A stretch of 64,000 nucleotides of DNA, from positions 1-64,000 of the forward strand of contig CAYULA010000008.1 in NCBI GenBank assembly GCA_964445525.1. Direction: 5' to 3'. Source of the DNA: Penumbrarchaeum sp964445525. Lineage in GTDB: Archaea; Thermoplasmatota; Penumbrarchaeia; Penumbrarchaeales; Penumbrarchaeaceae. Shown one piece after another: positions 51,219 through 59,993 of this stretch. The stretch's first letter is position 1, and the number at the start of each line of letters is the position of its first letter. A program made the position numbers and the translations under genes. The notes beneath the pieces were generated by a model. The model searched no databases, was not told the DNA's origin, and saw nothing but the letters and a program-made list of their open reading frames with translations.

Positions 51219-53879
51219 ATGGAGATCCGCGAGATAAGGGCCCTCAGGGGACCCAATTTCTACAGCAGGTACCCCACGATATACTTGAAGTTGGATATAG
51301 GGGACCTAGAGAACAAACCAACTGACAAGGTTGCGGGATTCAGGGAAAGAATGGAGGAAATTATCCCAACCCTGATAGAGCATAGATGTTCCAAGGGAAG
51401 GAGGGGGGGATTCTTCGAAAGATTAGAAAGAGGAACATGGGCCGGTCACGTGGTCGAGCATGTGGCTATTGAACTTCAGTGCCTTGCAAAAACGGAGGTT
51501 GGGTTCGGTAAGACATACAATACCCAAGAAAAAGGAGTATACGATGTGGTCTATCGCTACAGGGATGAGGAAGTTGGAATCCAGGCGGGAAAATATGCCG
51601 TGGAGATAGTGGAAGCCCTGTTCGATTGCAGATCCATTGATATCAAACCAATGATATACGACCTCAAGGTGATAAGGGAGAAAAATCTCTACGGACCATC
51701 CACGCAGTCAATTGTCGATGAGGCGAAAGAGAGGGGGATCCCGATAATAAGATTGAACAGGCACAGCTATGTGCAGCTCGGATACGGTATCCATCAGAGA
51801 CGGATACAGGCTACAATGATGGACAATACATCCGCTATCGGCGTGGAGATAGCAGATGACAAGGAGAGGACCAAGGAAATCCTCTCAAGCATGGGAATAC
51901 CGGTGCCAAAGGGTTATTCAGTGAGGGATGCTGAGGACGCATCAAGGATGACCACGAGAATCGGTTACCCGGTCGCCGTCAAACCCCTTATAGGAAACCA
52001 TGGCAGGGGAATCACAACAAATGTCACAACAAAGGATGAGCTCAAGATAGCCTATGAAAATGCAAAAAAAGTCTGTTCGGATATCCTTGTCGAGAAAAAC
52101 CTCGAAGGATTCGACTTCCGGATACTGGTAATAGACGGCAAGTTTGCCGCAGCTGCAATGAGGGAACCCGCTTACGTTACCGGGGACGGAAAGACCACCA
52201 TACAAGGTCTTATCGATGAATTGAACAGGGATCCGCATAGAGGATTCGGACACGAGAAGAACCTCACCAGGGTCAAGATCGACTACATGACCGAGAGGTT
52301 ACTGAAAATGAAGGATCTTTCTCTGGATGATGTTCTTCCAGACGGGGAGATCCTGTACATTAAGACCACCGCCAACCTGAGTGCGGGAGGAAGGGCGGTC
52401 GATGTGACAGACAATGTTCACCCCATGATAAGGTCCATGGCGGAGAGGATATCCCAGATAATCGGACTCAATGTCATGGGAATCGATCTTATCGCCCAGG
52501 ATCTAACCACACCACTTGATCCGGAATGCTCCGGAATAATCGAGGTGAATGCGGCACCTGGCTTCAGAATGCACCTGAGTCCCTCGGAAGGAACACCCAG
52601 GAATATCGCCCGAAATGTTGTTGACATGCTTTACCCTCCTGGTGTGGAATATCAGATCCCAATAATAGCGGTAACAGGTACAAATGGAAAGACCACAACC
52701 GTGAGGTTGATCTCTCACATACTGGAATTGAACGGAGGAAGGGTCGGAATGACATCGACCGATGCGGTTGTCATTAACAACACACCCATTCTTGAAGGAG
52801 ACTACAGCGGACCAGGTGGGGCCAAGGTCGTGCTAATGGATTCCACTATCGATCATGCCGTCCTGGAAGTGGCCAGAGGTGGGATCCTCAGGAGAGGTCT
52901 GGGATTCGACGAGACGGATGTTAGCGTGTTCCTGAATGTATCCTCGGACCATCTAGGCGACGGGGGAATAAATTCCATGGAGGACCTAGCCAGATTGAAG
53001 GGGGTCACCATTGAAGTAGTGAAACCCACGGGACATGCAGTCCTCAACGCGGATGATCCGCTTGTGATGGAATATGCCGGAAGCACCAAGGGAAAGACGA
53101 TACTTTTTTCGATGAATCCCGGCAATCCGATACTGAAGGACAATCTCAAGAAAGGAAACATGAACGTTACGGTCAAGGATGAATCCATCATAATTCAGAA
53201 GGGCGGATGGACCTCTTCCATAGCAAAGGTTGTGGAGGTTCCGATCACATACGGCGGAAAAGCCGCATTCAACATACAGAACGCCATGGCGGCCGTGGCT
53301 GCGGCTTCCGCCATGGGCCTCAACGAGAAACAGATCAGGGCGGGTCTTGTTAGCTTCAGCCCATCCATTGGACTGTCCCCCGGAAGGATGAACGTGATCG
53401 ATATAGACGACTTCAAGGTCATAGTTGACTTCGGCCACAACATGGGAGCAATCAAGGCAACAGGGCAGCTATTACCGCATCTTGCGGCTGGAAGGAAGAT
53501 CAGGATGGCTGCCGGGACTGGAAACAGAAGGGATGAGGACATAAAGGAATACGGACTGACCATATCCAAATATTACGACCACGTCATCGTTGCCGAAACA
53601 GATCCCAGAGGAAGGCCTATCGGCGAGGTTGCCGATCTGGTGAAAGAGGGCCTCATCGAGGGCGGATTGAATGAGGAAAACATCACCATCATCCATGACG
53701 GAAGAGAGGCCACCCGGGCGGCTCTTGACATGGGAAAGAAAGGTGATATAGTGGTGCTTCAGGCAGATGATGTCCAGACGGTCCTTCAGGATGTTCTGGA
53801 TTACAAGGAATCCAGGATAGTCAAGATTAAAAATGAGATAGAGGTCAAGAAGAAATCCGTGCTTTTCGGTGAGGATTGA
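51219..53879 (+). CDS. cphA: Cyanophycin synthetase
   Basis: An 886-aa ATP-dependent ligase that builds multi-L-arginyl-poly-L-aspartate without a ribosome. The N-terminal domain (about 1-160) has the family entry IREIRALRGPNFYS and WAGHVVEHVAIELQ. The ATP-grasp domain (about 165-480) adds aspartate (YPVAVKPLIGNHGRGI, GIIEVNAAPGFRMH). The Mur-ligase-like domain from about 485 adds arginine (VTGTNGKTTTVRLISH Walker A, then NVSSDHLG and NADDP). Length fits the full CphA1 type using free Asp and Arg. It follows cphB by 15 bases, with aaagggga upstream. Its stop sits two bases ahead of the peptidase ATG. Confidence 0.96.
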   Translation: MEIREIRALRGPNFYSRYPTIYLKLDIGDLENKPTDKVAGFRERMEEIIPTLIEHRCSKGRRGGFFERLERGTWAGHVVEHVAIELQCLAKTEVGFGKTYNTQEKGVYDVVYRYRDEEVGIQAGKYAVEIVEALFDCRSIDIKPMIYDLKVIREKNLYGPSTQSIVDEAKERGIPIIRLNRHSYVQLGYGIHQRRIQATMMDNTSAIGVEIADDKERTKEILSSMGIPVPKGYSVRDAEDASRMTTRIGYPVAVKPLIGNHGRGITTNVTTKDELKIAYENAKKVCSDILVEKNLEGFDFRILVIDGKFAAAAMREPAYVTGDGKTTIQGLIDELNRDPHRGFGHEKNLTRVKIDYMTERLLKMKDLSLDDVLPDGEILYIKTTANLSAGGRAVDVTDNVHPMIRSMAERISQIIGLNVMGIDLIAQDLTTPLDPECSGIIEVNAAPGFRMHLSPSEGTPRNIARNVVDMLYPPGVEYQIPIIAVTGTNGKTTTVRLISHILELNGGRVGMTSTDAVVINNTPILEGDYSGPGGAKVVLMDSTIDHAVLEVARGGILRRGLGFDETDVSVFLNVSSDHLGDGGINSMEDLARLKGVTIEVVKPTGHAVLNADDPLVMEYAGSTKGKTILFSMNPGNPILKDNLKKGNMNVTVKDESIIIQKGGWTSSIAKVVEVPITYGGKAAFNIQNAMAAVAAASAMGLNEKQIRAGLVSFSPSIGLSPGRMNVIDIDDFKVIVDFGHNMGAIKATGQLLPHLAAGRKIRMAAGTGNRRDEDIKEYGLTISKYYDHVIVAETDPRGRPIGEVADLVKEGLIEGGLNEENITIIHDGREATRAALDMGKKGDIVVLQADDVQTVLQDVLDYKESRIVKIKNEIEVKKKSVLFGED

Positions 53880-53881
53880 GG

Positions 53882-55111
53882 ATGGATATGTGCCGATCAG
53901 TATTCGATTCCATCGATCGATCCGTTGATGAAATGGTAAAATTCCTTTCTGGGATTGTGAAAATACCTGCAATCGGACCGTTATCGGGTGGAGAAGGTGA
54001 GGGAAGGAAGGCCGAATTCATCGAGAACATGCTCAGGGAATGGGGTTTCGACGATATCATCCGGCATGATTGTGATGATGACAAGGTTCCCGGCGGAAAG
54101 AGACCCAATCTTGAAGTCAGGGTAAGGGGAAGGGACAATTCGAGTAGGTTCGTCCTCCTCGTTCACATGGATGTCGTTCCCGCGGGAGATCCTGATTCTT
54201 GGACAGGAGATCCATTCGAATTGAGAAAAGTGGGGAGTAAGCTTGTAGGTAGAGGGGCGGAGGACAACGGCCAGGCATTGACAGCATCGATTTTCGCCCT
54301 GAAGACTTTGAAGGATCAGGGGGTCGTGCCGGTACATGATGTCTCGTTGTTCATCGTATCCGACGAGGAAGAGACAAACCTGAAAGGTATCGGTCATCTA
54401 CTGGATAAGGGCCTTTTCAACAGAGAGGACCTGATCTTGGTTCCCGACCACGGGGAACCCGAGGGAAGAGTGATAGAGCTGATGGAAAAGACCCTGCTAT
54501 GGGTAAAGGTTACAGTAAAGGGAAAGCAGTGCCATGCCAGCATGCCTTCCTTGGGAAATAATGCACTCAGGGCCTCCATGCTCTTCGGATCCGAGGTTGA
54601 TCGGGTCCTTCATGAGAAGTTCGACAGGATCGATGAGTTGTTCGACCATCCGGTGTCAAGCTTCGAACCCACCAAGAAGGGACCCGGGGTGGACGGGATA
54701 AACGTTCTTCCGGGAGAGGATACCTTCTACATGGACTGCAGGCTCATTCCACCTTATACCATCGATGAGGTCCTCCGTGTGATGAGAGAGGTTGCTGATG
54801 ATGTGGAGAAGATGACGGGAACCTCCATATCCATTGAGGAAGAGTTCTCCGAGATGACCCTGCACCCCACATCCTCCGATGCCGGGATCGTCAGGAGGCT
54901 CTCCTGGGCCATCAAGGTCGCTTCGGGAAAGGACCCTCTCAACGGCGGAATAGGCGGAGGGACCTGCGCGGCCCTTCTCAGAAACAACGGATTCGAGGTC
55001 GCGGTGTGGGAGACAATTCACAACCGGGCACATTCCTCCGATGAATACATCATGGTTGACAATCTGATCAACGACTGCAAGGTCCTTGCCGCCCTTTTCA
55101 TAGGTGAATGA
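53882..55111 (+). CDS. M20-family metallopeptidase (DapE/ArgE/dipeptidase group)
   Basis: A 409-aa dizinc hydrolase. Zinc ligands are visible in LLVHMDVVPAGDPDSW (His, about residue 93), GRGAEDNGQAL (Asp, about 125), VSDEEETN (catalytic Glu, about 160), LVPDHGEPEG, and HNRAHSSDEY near the end. The lid domain (VKGKQCHASMPSLGNNAL) is present. Members include dipeptidases and acyl-amino-acid deacylases. Here, as the third gene of the cyanophycin operon, it may split the beta-Asp-Arg dipeptides made by cyanophycinase; bacteria use other enzyme families for that, so this is inference. The ATG at 53882 has ggtgagg six bases upstream; an overlapping TTG at 53876 is possible. Confidence 0.88.
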   Translation: MDMCRSVFDSIDRSVDEMVKFLSGIVKIPAIGPLSGGEGEGRKAEFIENMLREWGFDDIIRHDCDDDKVPGGKRPNLEVRVRGRDNSSRFVLLVHMDVVPAGDPDSWTGDPFELRKVGSKLVGRGAEDNGQALTASIFALKTLKDQGVVPVHDVSLFIVSDEEETNLKGIGHLLDKGLFNREDLILVPDHGEPEGRVIELMEKTLLWVKVTVKGKQCHASMPSLGNNALRASMLFGSEVDRVLHEKFDRIDELFDHPVSSFEPTKKGPGVDGINVLPGEDTFYMDCRLIPPYTIDEVLRVMREVADDVEKMTGTSISIEEEFSEMTLHPTSSDAGIVRRLSWAIKVASGKDPLNGGIGGGTCAALLRNNGFEVAVWETIHNRAHSSDEYIMVDNLINDCKVLAALFIGE

Positions 55112-55483
55112 ACTCAATTCCCATCTATTGGCGGAATCCCTTCCAACATGATAATTTCCATTATGATAATTTGAATTATCACGTTTGTCGAAGGAATGAA
55201 GGCCCTTCTGAATCTGTAAGGATATCATATTGATCCGGATACATTTTTCAGAAAGTCCGATTTGAGAAGTGAAATGATACATATCGATTTCACACAACAA
55301 AAAATGATTGAATAATGATAATAACCGTTTTTTGTTTGGCCCACGATTCTGGATTTTCGTTGATTGAAAGACAATCCAAAGGTCCCGACCGGTCTAATTA
55401 TCTATGATATTATCTAATTTATGTTAATCCTAATTAACATATTATCGAAAAGTATGTTAATCTGAATTAACATATTCTTCCGA
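55112..55483. other. Intergenic region rich in palindromes
   Basis: This 372-base gap has no convincing gene. It contains a palindrome with arms tgataatt and aattatca (55164-55181) after the M20 gene, AT-rich sequence, gaccggtc at 55387-55394, and the two large identical-arm palindromes before the AAA ATPase gene (55420-55474). Confidence 0.6.
55420..55474. promoter_or_regulatory. Two tandem 22-base palindromes at the AAA ATPase promoter
   Basis: Copy one (55420-55441) and copy two (55453-55474) both have arms tatgttaat and attaacata around a four-base centre (ccta and ctga). Arms are identical between copies and start points are 33 bases apart, about three helical turns. Copy one overlaps the best TATA-like stretch and copy two ends nine bases before the ATG. 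This is a strong operator pattern, or a pair of mRNA hairpins. Confidence 0.7.
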
Positions 55484-56815
55484 ATGGAGATAAGCGAGAT
55501 ATCCAGGATCAACGAATGGTGGAGCCTCGGGCAGGTTCCGAAACATCTGAGTCCTGATAGGCGAAGGGATCTGTTCGGAAAGATCTGGCCATTGATGGAA
55601 AAACGCCAGATCATCTCAATAGTGGGTCTAAGGAGGGTCGGAAAATCCACAATCATGTATCAGATAATGGAGCAATTGATCAAAAATGGAGTGAAACCAA
55701 GAAATATTCTGTATTTCACCTTTGATATCAAGGGAGAGAACCTGGAAGATATTCTGGATACATTCCAGCAGGATCTTCCCGGACAGGAAGAGGGAATCAA
55801 ATATATTTTTCTGGACGAGATCCAGAAACTTGATGATTGGGCTAACAGGATCAAGGTGTTGTACGATCTTAAAAACGACCTGAAGTTCGTCATTTCAGGA
55901 AGTTCCGGGATGGAGATCGAGGGCCAATCCGGCAAGATACTTGCAGGCAGGGTTCTTACATATATTCTGAGGCCTCTTTCATTCAGGGAATTTCTCCGGT
56001 TTTCTTACGACAGCCATCCATTAACAATTGAGAACCTGAACGATGTAAAAGAGGCTATGATACAAAAGGTAAGATTCCAGAAGGATTTCCTGAAATACAC
56101 TTACTCGGGAGGATTCATAGAGATCCTGAGAGAGGAGAACCACATCCGTTCCATGTATGTTAGATCCGCTGTTATTGATAACATGATCAACCGTGATCTC
56201 AAGAATCTTGAAGATATTAAGGATACCACATTGGTGGGTGAGCTTTTAAGGATAATCGGATCTAATCCGGGAATGATAGTGAATATGGAATCTCTGGGAG
56301 ATGATCTCAGACTCTCCAGACAGACCATGTCAAAATATCTGGGAGCTCTAATCTCAGCTTATTGCATCAATTTTTTGTATTCTTATTCAAACAATTTTCT
56401 CACATCCTCCAAGAAAGGCAAGAAGGTTTACCTGACTCATCCATGCATAAGCGAAGCTTTCGAAGGAGAGATGGAAAAACCAGCTCTGGGAAAGATGGTA
56501 GAAAATGTTCTTGTTTTCCAATTCGAAGGTAGATTTTTCTACAGGAAGGGTAACCGGGAAATTGATATTATCCTTCGTTGCAAAGACAAACCAATACCCG
56601 TAGAGGTGAAATATTCCAGAAATATCGAAGATAAAGATCTAAAAGTCGTCAGATCCCTAGTGGAAAGAAAGAATCTTGAACTCGGTGTAATAGCCACAAA
56701 GGACCTCCTTGAAAGGAGAGATAATATTCTACTCATCCCGGCTTTCATCATAATGCTGATGGAGGATCCTTTGAATGATCTGTTGCATATATTCCATGAG
56801 ATGAATCAAAATTGA
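55484..56815 (+). CDS. AAA+ ATPase with DUF4143-type C-terminal domain
   Basis: A 443-aa protein. The AAA domain has Walker A VGLRRVGKST (about residues 49-58), Walker B YIFLDEIQKL (about 106-115), sensor FVISGSSG and RPLSFREFLRF. A winged-helix-like part follows (LRLSRQTMSKYLGAL), then a DUF4143 and PD-(D/E)XK-like C-terminus (FFYRKGNREIDIILRCKDKP ... VEVKYSR, where E-x-K is the nuclease-type motif). Such ATPases are frequent in archaea in variable number and behave as mobile or defence-like genes, but their function is not settled. It stands alone between the cyanophycin operon and protein C, with two perfect palindromes before its start. Confidence 0.88.
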   Translation: MEISEISRINEWWSLGQVPKHLSPDRRRDLFGKIWPLMEKRQIISIVGLRRVGKSTIMYQIMEQLIKNGVKPRNILYFTFDIKGENLEDILDTFQQDLPGQEEGIKYIFLDEIQKLDDWANRIKVLYDLKNDLKFVISGSSGMEIEGQSGKILAGRVLTYILRPLSFREFLRFSYDSHPLTIENLNDVKEAMIQKVRFQKDFLKYTYSGGFIEILREENHIRSMYVRSAVIDNMINRDLKNLEDIKDTTLVGELLRIIGSNPGMIVNMESLGDDLRLSRQTMSKYLGALISAYCINFLYSYSNNFLTSSKKGKKVYLTHPCISEAFEGEMEKPALGKMVENVLVFQFEGRFFYRKGNREIDIILRCKDKPIPVEVKYSRNIEDKDLKVVRSLVERKNLELGVIATKDLLERRDNILLIPAFIIMLMEDPLNDLLHIFHEMNQN

Positions 56816-56877
56816 GATTCGGCAATATCATATATCCAGAGCAATATCCAAAACAGCATCGAAACCTCTCTCAACAT

Positions 56878-59847
56878 TCATGACTTCTTTTTCAGGATCA
56901 CTCCCTTGCCGGTCTTTCCGTTCACCTTCACCAAAAGCGGGTCCTCCGTTGTGATATGTCTTACAATATCCCCGTATGCCTCGTATTCGTGGCTCAGCAG
57001 CCAATCCCAATCAACCCTGTGCTGTTTCAGCGAATATTGAATCGTGAAATACGGAGTTCCCATCGAGGTCAAATTGTGGAAGAAGTGTGTTCCGTGAGAA
57101 GGATCCACCCGGAAGTCCTTCAATTGAAGCTCCACAATGACCTTTGCATGCGATATGTTGTTCCACTTCACAGGAATTCCCAGGAACCTGTCCCTCGTCC
57201 CCCATCTCCCCGGCCCTATGAGAATGTATGGCTTGCCCTCCAGATCCTTGTTTATCCTGCCTATCTCGCTTGCAATATCCACCGTTTTGGAGTTATTGAA
57301 TGATTCCGGAGGAACCAGGATTATATCATGAATATCATCTATCATTGAGTTTCCCAATGCGTTGTCCGAACTGATCAATGCCATTTCCTCATCCTTTTCC
57401 GAAATATGGACCTGCGCCCTCTCCTTCTGAGTTACAAGAGGCCTGATCTGCAATATGTAGAATTCCGGATCTCCTTTATCGTTGATGATCCCCGCAAACT
57501 CGATTTCAACGGGCCTCCCCATTCCCCTTCTTCCTATCTGAAGTATGGCTTTCAGGATCTTGTCCAGGGGTATCATATTGTATTTCAGGACCCCGGAAAA
57601 CGTGATCACTCTGGGACCGCTTCTTCTTGTACCATCCCTGATCATGTTGTCATTGGCATCATATGTAGATGCGATGTAATCGAGGACCCCGTCCTTTTCA
57701 GCTTCCGAGATATCCAGTTTCACAAGAGTGGATTCCTCTCCCATCCTGAGATCGAAGCATGCATCGGACATGTCCAGTGCATAAAAATAGGACTGTGAAT
57801 TGGAAAGGATATCATCGACGCTGGAAAATCCCGGTATGACCTTGGGATACTCGGGAGAGAAGCTCATGACCCTCTCCCCCTCGACAACGATCCTTCCCAG
57901 GCCAAGGGCGACTGAGGCTATTCCGTCATGCCTTTTCAGGGGTTCCACGGGATAGAAGTTGAAGGACTGGGCAACTCCCGAAAAGACCGGGTAGAACCTG
58001 TCACCGTGCTTGGTTCCCACCAGCTTCTGTATGACCACTGCCATCTTCTCCTCTTCCTGAACGTGCACCGTTGACTGGATGTAGGCTCTGGCATCTTTAA
58101 GAAAAGTGGATGAATAGACGAGCTTGATAGCCTGGGCAAGCTCTTCGAGCCTCTGATCCTCGTCACCGCAGTTGTTGGGCAGAATGTAGGTAGCATAGAT
58201 GCCGGCAAAGGGCTGATTCTGTGAATCCTCCAGCAGAGAGGAGGACCTCACGGCAATAGGTTCCCTGACATGATTCAGATATGTTTTCAGGGAATCCAGT
58301 GTTTCATCGTCCAGGCTCGCCTCAAGGAAGAGATCCTTGATCTCATCATCCGTGAGACCCTCCATTACCATCTCATCGAGGGAATTTTTTTCCATGAATC
58401 TGGTGAAGATGTCGGTTCCCATTATCAGGGTATCCGGAACCTTTATGGAACATTCCTTGACCAGAGTATCCAGTTTGGATTGATGAAGCAGTGTTGAAAG
58501 GAAAGCTATACCCCTGCCCTTGCCTCCCAGTGAACCTCCCCCGAGTCTGGTTATGGTTCCCTGGAACTCGTATGTCTGGTTCTCGAAATCGATTATTATT
58601 CCCTGCTGCTTTCTCTTTTGAGAGTCCCTTATCGAATTCACTAGAAATCTCTTCATCGCCTCACCGGATGAGAAATCGGAAACCTTCTTCTTCCTGAGGT
58701 TTCTGGCCAGGTCGATCTCTCCCCTTGCAAAGAACCAATTCGAGAATGCGTTTGCCCTTCCGTGGAAGTTCATGGATTCAGCCGGAACCTCCTCTATCAG
58801 GTCCAGGAATTCCTTCAGATCGTATGCCTGCCCGATCTCGACACCTTCCGGTGTCTGGAAATGGAAAGAACCGAAACCAAGATTTTTCTGGAACCATTCC
58901 CTGAGTTCAAGAAGGAGGGTCTCGGAACTCTTGTAGATGAAGGGGATCTCCATCCTGTCAGCAGTGGTCTTGTGTTCCATCTGATTCGACTGGAGGACCT
59001 TTGGAATGTCCGGGTCGATATTTCTTGAGAGTCTGAATCCGGCCTTGTCATCTCTCTTTCCCCTGCGGGGATAGGCAACATCCGAGATCACTCCCAGCAG
59101 TTTGTCCTTGTGTTTTCTGTATATCGCCATTGCTTCGTCATATGTCTCTGCTAGTATCACCTTGGGACGGGCCCTCTTTCTGAGCATCTTCTCCTGTTCG
59201 TTCAGGCCCTCGTGAATGAGATTCTTCGTCTGCCTAACAATTACGGTGTATATGAGAGGTAAAAAAATGGAATAGAATCTGGGACTGTTCTCAACGACGA
59301 GGAGGACCCTGACCAGTCCGGTTGCGGTGTCCTTTTCCATGTTCTTCTGGTCCTCTATATACTTTACTATTGCCAGGAACAAGGCCGAGTCACCGTTCCA
59401 GAAGAATACCTTGTCTACGCCTATGTATTCTCCCGGGACATGAAAAAGGGGAATGTCTCCCGCATCTGTCAAAAGCAGTACCACGGAGATGTTCTTCTGG
59501 ACCTTTTTTGCCTTCTTCCCGAATTCGAAAGGATCCATATCGGGGAGCCTGGCCATTGTAATTATGAGATCATACTGTGTTCTCTTGAGCTCCCTGAGGG
59601 CCTTCTTTGCGGTGGATACCCTGATCACCTGCGGAGGAAAGGGGAGGGCGAGGTCCCTGTATTCGCTGGAGATCTGCTCGAAGAGGATCCCTTCTTCTTC
59701 GAGAGTGAAAGCATCGTATAGTGATGACACGAGGAGGATCTTTGACACCCTCCATTTCATGAGTTCGTAGAAATCATGGAAAACCGGTCGGTAGTCTGCG
59801 TCGTAATCGATGTTGTGATCGTGGTCCTCGTGAACCGAATCGGTCAT
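56878..59847 (-). CDS. PPDK_N-type protein C: degenerate receiver-like domain plus PEP/pyruvate-binding ATP-grasp domain
   Basis: A 989-aa paralogue of protein A with the same plan. The N-terminus is His/Asp-rich (VHEDHDHNIDYDADY, a possible metal-binding tail). Residues about 30-150 look like a receiver (SKILLVSSLYDAFTLEEEG, YDLIITMARLPDMDP, SVVLLLTDAGD), with Met in place of the phosphate-accepting Asp. The PPDK_N domain runs from GGSLGGKGRGIAFL (about 437) through IAVRSSSLLEDSQNQPFAG (about 532) to ILQIRPLVT (about 800). The shared C-terminal domain has LIGPGRWGT (about 877) and GTHFFHN (about 922). It also lacks the phospho-histidine and PEP-barrel domains. The start ATG has a TATA-like taaaagaac some 30 bases upstream. 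It is convergent with the AAA ATPase gene. Confidence 0.82.
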   Translation of the reverse strand: MTDSVHEDHDHNIDYDADYRPVFHDFYELMKWRVSKILLVSSLYDAFTLEEEGILFEQISSEYRDLALPFPPQVIRVSTAKKALRELKRTQYDLIITMARLPDMDPFEFGKKAKKVQKNISVVLLLTDAGDIPLFHVPGEYIGVDKVFFWNGDSALFLAIVKYIEDQKNMEKDTATGLVRVLLVVENSPRFYSIFLPLIYTVIVRQTKNLIHEGLNEQEKMLRKRARPKVILAETYDEAMAIYRKHKDKLLGVISDVAYPRRGKRDDKAGFRLSRNIDPDIPKVLQSNQMEHKTTADRMEIPFIYKSSETLLLELREWFQKNLGFGSFHFQTPEGVEIGQAYDLKEFLDLIEEVPAESMNFHGRANAFSNWFFARGEIDLARNLRKKKVSDFSSGEAMKRFLVNSIRDSQKRKQQGIIIDFENQTYEFQGTITRLGGGSLGGKGRGIAFLSTLLHQSKLDTLVKECSIKVPDTLIMGTDIFTRFMEKNSLDEMVMEGLTDDEIKDLFLEASLDDETLDSLKTYLNHVREPIAVRSSSLLEDSQNQPFAGIYATYILPNNCGDEDQRLEELAQAIKLVYSSTFLKDARAYIQSTVHVQEEEKMAVVIQKLVGTKHGDRFYPVFSGVAQSFNFYPVEPLKRHDGIASVALGLGRIVVEGERVMSFSPEYPKVIPGFSSVDDILSNSQSYFYALDMSDACFDLRMGEESTLVKLDISEAEKDGVLDYIASTYDANDNMIRDGTRRSGPRVITFSGVLKYNMIPLDKILKAILQIGRRGMGRPVEIEFAGIINDKGDPEFYILQIRPLVTQKERAQVHISEKDEEMALISSDNALGNSMIDDIHDIILVPPESFNNSKTVDIASEIGRINKDLEGKPYILIGPGRWGTRDRFLGIPVKWNNISHAKVIVELQLKDFRVDPSHGTHFFHNLTSMGTPYFTIQYSLKQHRVDWDWLLSHEYEAYGDIVRHITTEDPLLVKVNGKTGKGVILKKKS

Positions 59848-59993
59848 GAGGACAAATCAAGTGCTCCGTATTTGTTCTTTTACACTAGAGGTTTCGATCC
59901 ATCATTGGTTTTTTCGGTATAATTGACCTCATTGATGCACATCTCGTCAAAAGGATAAAGTAAGAATTGAGTGGATTCATTCAATAATCCGGG

